From: an uncultured Clostridiaceae bacterium
GTDB taxonomy: Bacteria > Bacillota > Clostridia > TANB77 > CAG-508
Direction: 5' to 3'
Assembly (NCBI GenBank): GCA_946998225.1
Contig: CAMPYH010000007.1
Coordinates: 1 to 9,443 of the forward strand
Length of the DNA: 9,443 nucleotides
Shown here: positions 6,810 through 9,443 of the stretch, in pieces
Position numbering within the stretch: position 1 is the stretch's first letter
How the letters are laid out: every line of letters starts with the position of its first letter
Notes under the pieces: model-generated
Database searches by the model: none
The model's input: the letters and a program-made list of their open reading frames with translations, nothing else
Told to the model about the DNA's origin: nothing
Program-made: the position numbers and the translations under genes

Positions 6810-7892
6810 CTATTTATTTTCTATTTTTATATTATTTGTTTCTTCCATTCTATATAGCTTTGACATAAACATTATCGTACCTAGTAGTAGCATTATATGT
6901 CCTATGCCAGAAATTCCATTTAAAGTATCAATCTTTATTATTTCTTTACCTTCAGAAACCACTTCATATATTCCTATTAAAAACATGTTTGAAATTGTTA
7001 ATACTAATCCAGTTATATATACATATATTGAACTTTGTATTTTCTTAAGATCTTCTTTTGTATATTTTCTTACACATAAATATATTAAGAAAAGTACTAC
7101 AAATCCTAATATGATTGTATGTGGATGTACTTTTGCAAGATGTGTTTTATTTGTGTATCCATAGAACTTTGTAAATTCTCTATAAAATGCTCCTAGTATT
7201 AAGCCCATTAATAAATATGTAAAAGATAATCCTAGTATATTTTTACTTTCAAATTTATTTATAAAGTATTTGTATCCTGAATAAACAATTAAAAGATATG
7301 CTACTGTTTTTGGCATCATTAATGCTCCAACTACAGGATATTTTTGTGAAAATAATACTACTGGTATATAGAATATAAAAGATAAAGCAATTAATATGTC
7401 CATATTTTTAAGAGCTTTTATATTTCTATTTTTAAATGACCAATATATTAATAATATTCCCATAAGTAAAAATGGAATATTTCTATAAATTCCAAAGATA
7501 TAATTTCCTGGAACATGTCCCCAATTGTTTTGTGGCATTAGCACAAGGAGAATTCTTGCAATTGCTAGTGAATATATTACACCATCTTTTACTTTACTCT
7601 TATCTCCGCTTTGGTTTTTATAATATATATAGTATAAAACATAAAACACTGTCATTGTTATACTAGTTATAAACTGTCCCCAAGATAAAGCAGTTGCATG
7701 TGCTTTAAATCCTCCAGGACTTAAATGAGATATTACTCTTGGAATAAGATGAAAGCTATCACCTATTCCAAGTAGCATTGCCATAACTCCAAATAATTTT
7801 GCTTCTTTGTTTTTTTCAAACAATAATCTTATACCTAATGCAATTACAATACCTAGATATAAAATATCAAATATACTTTCAAATATTTGCAT
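6810..7892 (-). CDS. Polytopic membrane protein with C-terminal DUF2871-like domain
   Basis: This 360-aa integral membrane protein has about eleven hydrophobic segments and no signal peptide. Residues 1-210 form a seven-helix N-terminal unit containing GIGDSFHLIPRVI (42-54). Residues about 220-345 resemble DUF2871, a Firmicute membrane family of unknown function, seen in GAFYREFTKFYGYTNKTHLAKVHPHTIILGF (split here as 234-248 and 249-264). Histidines at 48, 256, 258 and 332 lie in or beside membrane segments and could bind metal or haem, but that is speculation. The start ATG overlaps the end of the TetR gene by 14 nt, with AAAGGA 7 nt upstream inside that gene, so it is translationally coupled to its regulator. 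The function is unknown; an efflux or stress-related role would fit the TetR partner but is not shown. The domain assignment is from memory of the motif. Confidence 0.8.
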   Translation of the reverse strand: MQIFESIFDILYLGIVIALGIRLLFEKNKEAKLFGVMAMLLGIGDSFHLIPRVISHLSPGGFKAHATALSWGQFITSITMTVFYVLYYIYYKNQSGDKSKVKDGVIYSLAIARILLVLMPQNNWGHVPGNYIFGIYRNIPFLLMGILLIYWSFKNRNIKALKNMDILIALSFIFYIPVVLFSQKYPVVGALMMPKTVAYLLIVYSGYKYFINKFESKNILGLSFTYLLMGLILGAFYREFTKFYGYTNKTHLAKVHPHTIILGFVVLFLIYLCVRKYTKEDLKKIQSSIYVYITGLVLTISNMFLIGIYEVVSEGKEIIKIDTLNGISGIGHIMLLLGTIMFMSKLYRMEETNNIKIENK

Positions 7893-8448
7893 TTTTTATT
7901 CCTTTCTTTATCCAATTTATATGGATATTATATTTTTGTATAAATTCCTCTTTAGTCCAATTTTCTCTAAAACATCTTTCTATTAAATTATGTATAACCG
8001 CTTTTATAAAGTTCATAAGTTCAAAATTTAATTTTTCAACAAACACACTTTTTTTATCTTCTTCTCTTTTTCTCCATTTTTCCTCTAGCTCTCCATTCCA
8101 ATAAAGATATCTATATTTATATAAATTGTATTCATCCTTCTTAAAAATTAATTCTGAAATCTTAATTCCATATTTATCTAAAGCAATGTCTACATTTCCA
8201 CTATTTTCTTCTAATATGTTTATAAATAGTAAATGCATATCTTTAGTTTCATTTTCCAAGATATAAAAATAACTATCTTCTAAATCTTCAAAATATTGAT
8301 AAAAGCTTCCTCTTGCAATATCTAGTTTTTCAACAATAGTTTTTACATTTACATCTTTAAATAATTTAGTTGAAAACTCTTCTTTTAAAACCTTATTAAT
8401 GCTTTTCTTTTTATCATCTTTTAAATTAAAAAACGTTTCCTTTGGCAC
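7879..8448 (-). CDS. TetR/AcrR-family transcriptional regulator
   Basis: This 189-aa protein has the TetR layout: a short charged N-terminus, a helix-turn-helix at about residues 33-53 (VNVKTIVEKLDIARGSFYQYF, key residues IARGSFYQYF at 44-53), then a helical ligand-binding and dimerisation region rich in charged residues. The ligand cannot be inferred. The start codon is GTG at 8448; AGGAG at 8459-8455 lies 6 nt upstream and no better ATG is available. The gene overlaps the downstream membrane-protein gene by 14 nt, so the two form an operon. A perfect palindrome lies in its promoter, which suggests autoregulation and control of the partner membrane protein. Confidence 0.93.
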   Translation of the reverse strand: MPKETFFNLKDDKKKSINKVLKEEFSTKLFKDVNVKTIVEKLDIARGSFYQYFEDLEDSYFYILENETKDMHLLFINILEENSGNVDIALDKYGIKISELIFKKDEYNLYKYRYLYWNGELEEKWRKREEDKKSVFVEKLNFELMNFIKAVIHNLIERCFRENWTKEEFIQKYNIHINWIKKGIKNANI

Positions 8449-8475
8449 TCTGTTCTCCTTTTTTCATATATTTAT

Positions 8476-8505
8476 ATGATATATGACACGGTGTCATTTT
8501 GTCAA
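8476..8505 (-). promoter_or_regulatory. Promoter of the tetR-membrane protein operon
   Basis: On the minus strand a perfect -35 TTGACA (8505-8500) is followed by an 18-bp spacer and TATCAT (8481-8476), a five-of-six -10. The expected start is about 8469, leaving a short 5' UTR before the GTG. That UTR contains a second AT-only palindrome, TCATATA-TT-TATATGA (8464-8479), which overlaps the -10. Confidence 0.75.
8483..8497. promoter_or_regulatory. Probable TetR operator, 7-1-7 palindrome
   Basis: ATGACAC-G-GTGTCAT is a perfect inverted repeat lying wholly between the -35 and -10 of the operon promoter. TetR-family dimers bind palindromes of about this size, and binding here would block RNA polymerase. 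The position makes the neighbouring TetR protein the likely ligand. Confidence 0.8.
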
Positions 8506-8561
8506 TAACCATATCTTTTCTTTTTTGTTTTGTCTTTTTATTAATTTGCTCTACCACAATT

Positions 8562-8590
8562 AAAAAAGATATTTGCTATAAGCAAATATC
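8562..8590 (-). terminator. Terminator for minus-strand transcription from the SAP-domain gene
   Basis: A perfect 10-bp stem (GATATTTGCT/AGCAAATATC, 8568-8577 and 8581-8590) with a three-base loop is followed on the minus strand by six Ts (8567-8562). It lies 183 nt past the SAP-domain gene stop and just upstream of the TetR promoter, so it would insulate that promoter. The stem is AT-rich, so its strength is uncertain. Confidence 0.7.
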
Positions 8591-8772
8591 ACTTTAATCT
8601 TTTGAAATAAATATAATAATTTCAAAATGACTCGAGTCGTCACTATGGATAAAAATCCCATTTTTACGTTTTAATAAACATATCATAGGCTTTTTATACT
8701 AGTAGGTATTCAGGAACATATCGAGTTTTATGTTTTTGATATATGATACACATTCTATAATGTAGAATTTAC
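8591..8772. other. Non-coding gap with palindromes, no supported gene
   Basis: The gene-free stretch 8449-8772 holds the TetR promoter and operator, the terminator, and this 182-nt remainder. Here I see a 10-bp palindrome GACTCGAGTC (8629-8638), a hairpin ATTCTA/TAGAAT (8752-8757 and 8763-8768) just after the SAP-gene stop, and a 30-codon minus-strand frame (8686-8594) without a ribosome binding site. It may simply be a 3' UTR. Confidence 0.5.
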
Positions 8773-9390
8773 TCATTTACGATATTCTTTTATTTTATCT
8801 GCATATTTGCTTAGAATCTCTTTTGAATATACTTTACTATGGTTAGATTCTCTCACTTCGTTCCAAAGAATTGCAGCAACTTTCATCTTATTATAAAATT
8901 TATCACTACGTTCATCTAAGTTAAAATCTTTTACAAACTGGTTCCATTGGTTAGTAGAATTATCATATTTTGCGTAATCAGAGTCTCCATTATATACATC
9001 AAGCATATCTTTAATGGTAAAATTTTTGTCGTTCTTTCTTTTTACTTTTCGCCAAGCTTCTGCCATATTCGCATTAAATTTAAATGGCTTAATTCCAGTT
9101 TGCTCTGAAAAATAGTCTCTAAATTTTTGATTGAATGAAAATCTACATTCCAGTAATGGGGTATTTAGCGTTATATTATCAGTTATCTTTTTATTTTTAT
9201 TCCTTGAAGATTTTTTTATTTTATTTCCCTTAAAATATTCTTCTATAATATGATTCAGTTCCTTTTTTGTTCCTCTATATTCTAATCCAAGAGCCTTGCA
9301 AATTTTTGATAACTCCTCTCGATACCAATAGTATCTGTTGAATTCTTCAAATGATTTTATATCTTTAAAGTCAGGTCTATTTTCTAACAT
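8773..9390 (-). CDS. SAP-like domain protein of unknown function
   Basis: This 205-aa soluble, basic protein has no signal peptide or membrane segment. The N-terminal 60 residues (RPDFKDIKSFEEFNRYYWYREELSKICKALG and onward, with GTKKELNHIIEEYF at 40-53) resemble the SAP-like helix-extended-loop-helix of Firmicute proteins annotated as SAP domain-containing; SAP folds usually bind nucleic acid. A lysine/asparagine-rich linker (about 55-72) leads to a second domain, with FSFNQKFRDYFSEQTG (84-99) and MAEAWRKVKRKNDKNF (109-124). A weakly conserved-looking tail ends KYADKIKEYRK. I assign the family from memory (possibly DUF6434-type) and no function is known. GAGGG at 9402-9398 lies 7 nt before the ATG. 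TATAGT (9436-9431) could be a -10, with its -35 outside the window. It is a separate unit from the TetR operon. Confidence 0.75.
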   Translation of the reverse strand: MLENRPDFKDIKSFEEFNRYYWYREELSKICKALGLEYRGTKKELNHIIEEYFKGNKIKKSSRNKNKKITDNITLNTPLLECRFSFNQKFRDYFSEQTGIKPFKFNANMAEAWRKVKRKNDKNFTIKDMLDVYNGDSDYAKYDNSTNQWNQFVKDFNLDERSDKFYNKMKVAAILWNEVRESNHSKVYSKEILSKYADKIKEYRK

Positions 9391-9443
9391 ACACTTTCCC
9401 TCAATTTTTTTCTATTGGTTTGTCATCAATACTATAGTCTCAA

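Noticed and set aside
8626..8673. Short plus-strand frame beginning MTRVVTMDKNP as a leader peptide
   Set aside because: There is no ribosome binding site, promoter or downstream plus-strand gene to regulate.
8477..8746. TGATATATGA occurring at 8477-8486 and again at 8737-8746 as a possible second TetR site
   Set aside because: The second copy lacks the palindromic partner and such words are common in AT-rich DNA.

Overview
The window is very AT-rich (by eye about a quarter G+C). Its genes sit on the minus strand behind AGGAG-type ribosome binding sites. The Cas9, the repeat and the tracrRNA resemble those of anaerobic Firmicutes such as Clostridia and Peptoniphilus/Filifactor relatives, and of Treponema. 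I infer a low-GC Firmicute, probably a clostridium-like anaerobe; the species cannot be read from the sequence.

Positions 1-6800 hold a complete type II-A CRISPR-Cas locus. Reading leftwards on the minus strand the order is cas9 (6606-2236), cas1 (2224-1343), cas2 (1346-1026), csn2 (1029-358), a 60-nt leader (357-298), and an array of five identical 36-bp repeats with four 29-30 nt spacers (297-1). The array starts exactly at the window edge and probably continues beyond it. The tracrRNA is encoded on the opposite strand just upstream of cas9 (about 6701-6791). It has its own consensus promoter, a full-length anti-repeat and a strong terminator. Cas1, Cas2, Csn2 and Cas9 would acquire spacers. 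tracrRNA would pair with the array transcript, and Cas9 would use the resulting guides to cut matching DNA. All catalytic residues I checked in Cas9 and Cas1 are present, so the system looks intact.

Positions 6810-8505 hold a second small operon on the minus strand: a TetR-family regulator (GTG start) overlapping by 14 nt a polytopic membrane protein whose C-terminal third looks like DUF2871. Its promoter carries a perfect 7-1-7 palindrome between the -35 and -10 boxes, the arrangement expected for autorepression. This operon converges on the tracrRNA gene.

Positions 8506-9443 hold a 3' terminator, about 180 nt with no convincing gene, and a 205-aa protein with a SAP-like N-terminal domain, also on the minus strand.

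The locus itself is a recognisable type II-A system. The less expected signals are repeat-derived sequence outside the array: an inverted partial repeat copy in the leader that could pair with the first repeat, and an 18-nt near copy of the repeat inside the cas1 coding sequence. The Cas9 PAM-reading segment also lacks the Arg-x-Arg typical of NGG readers.
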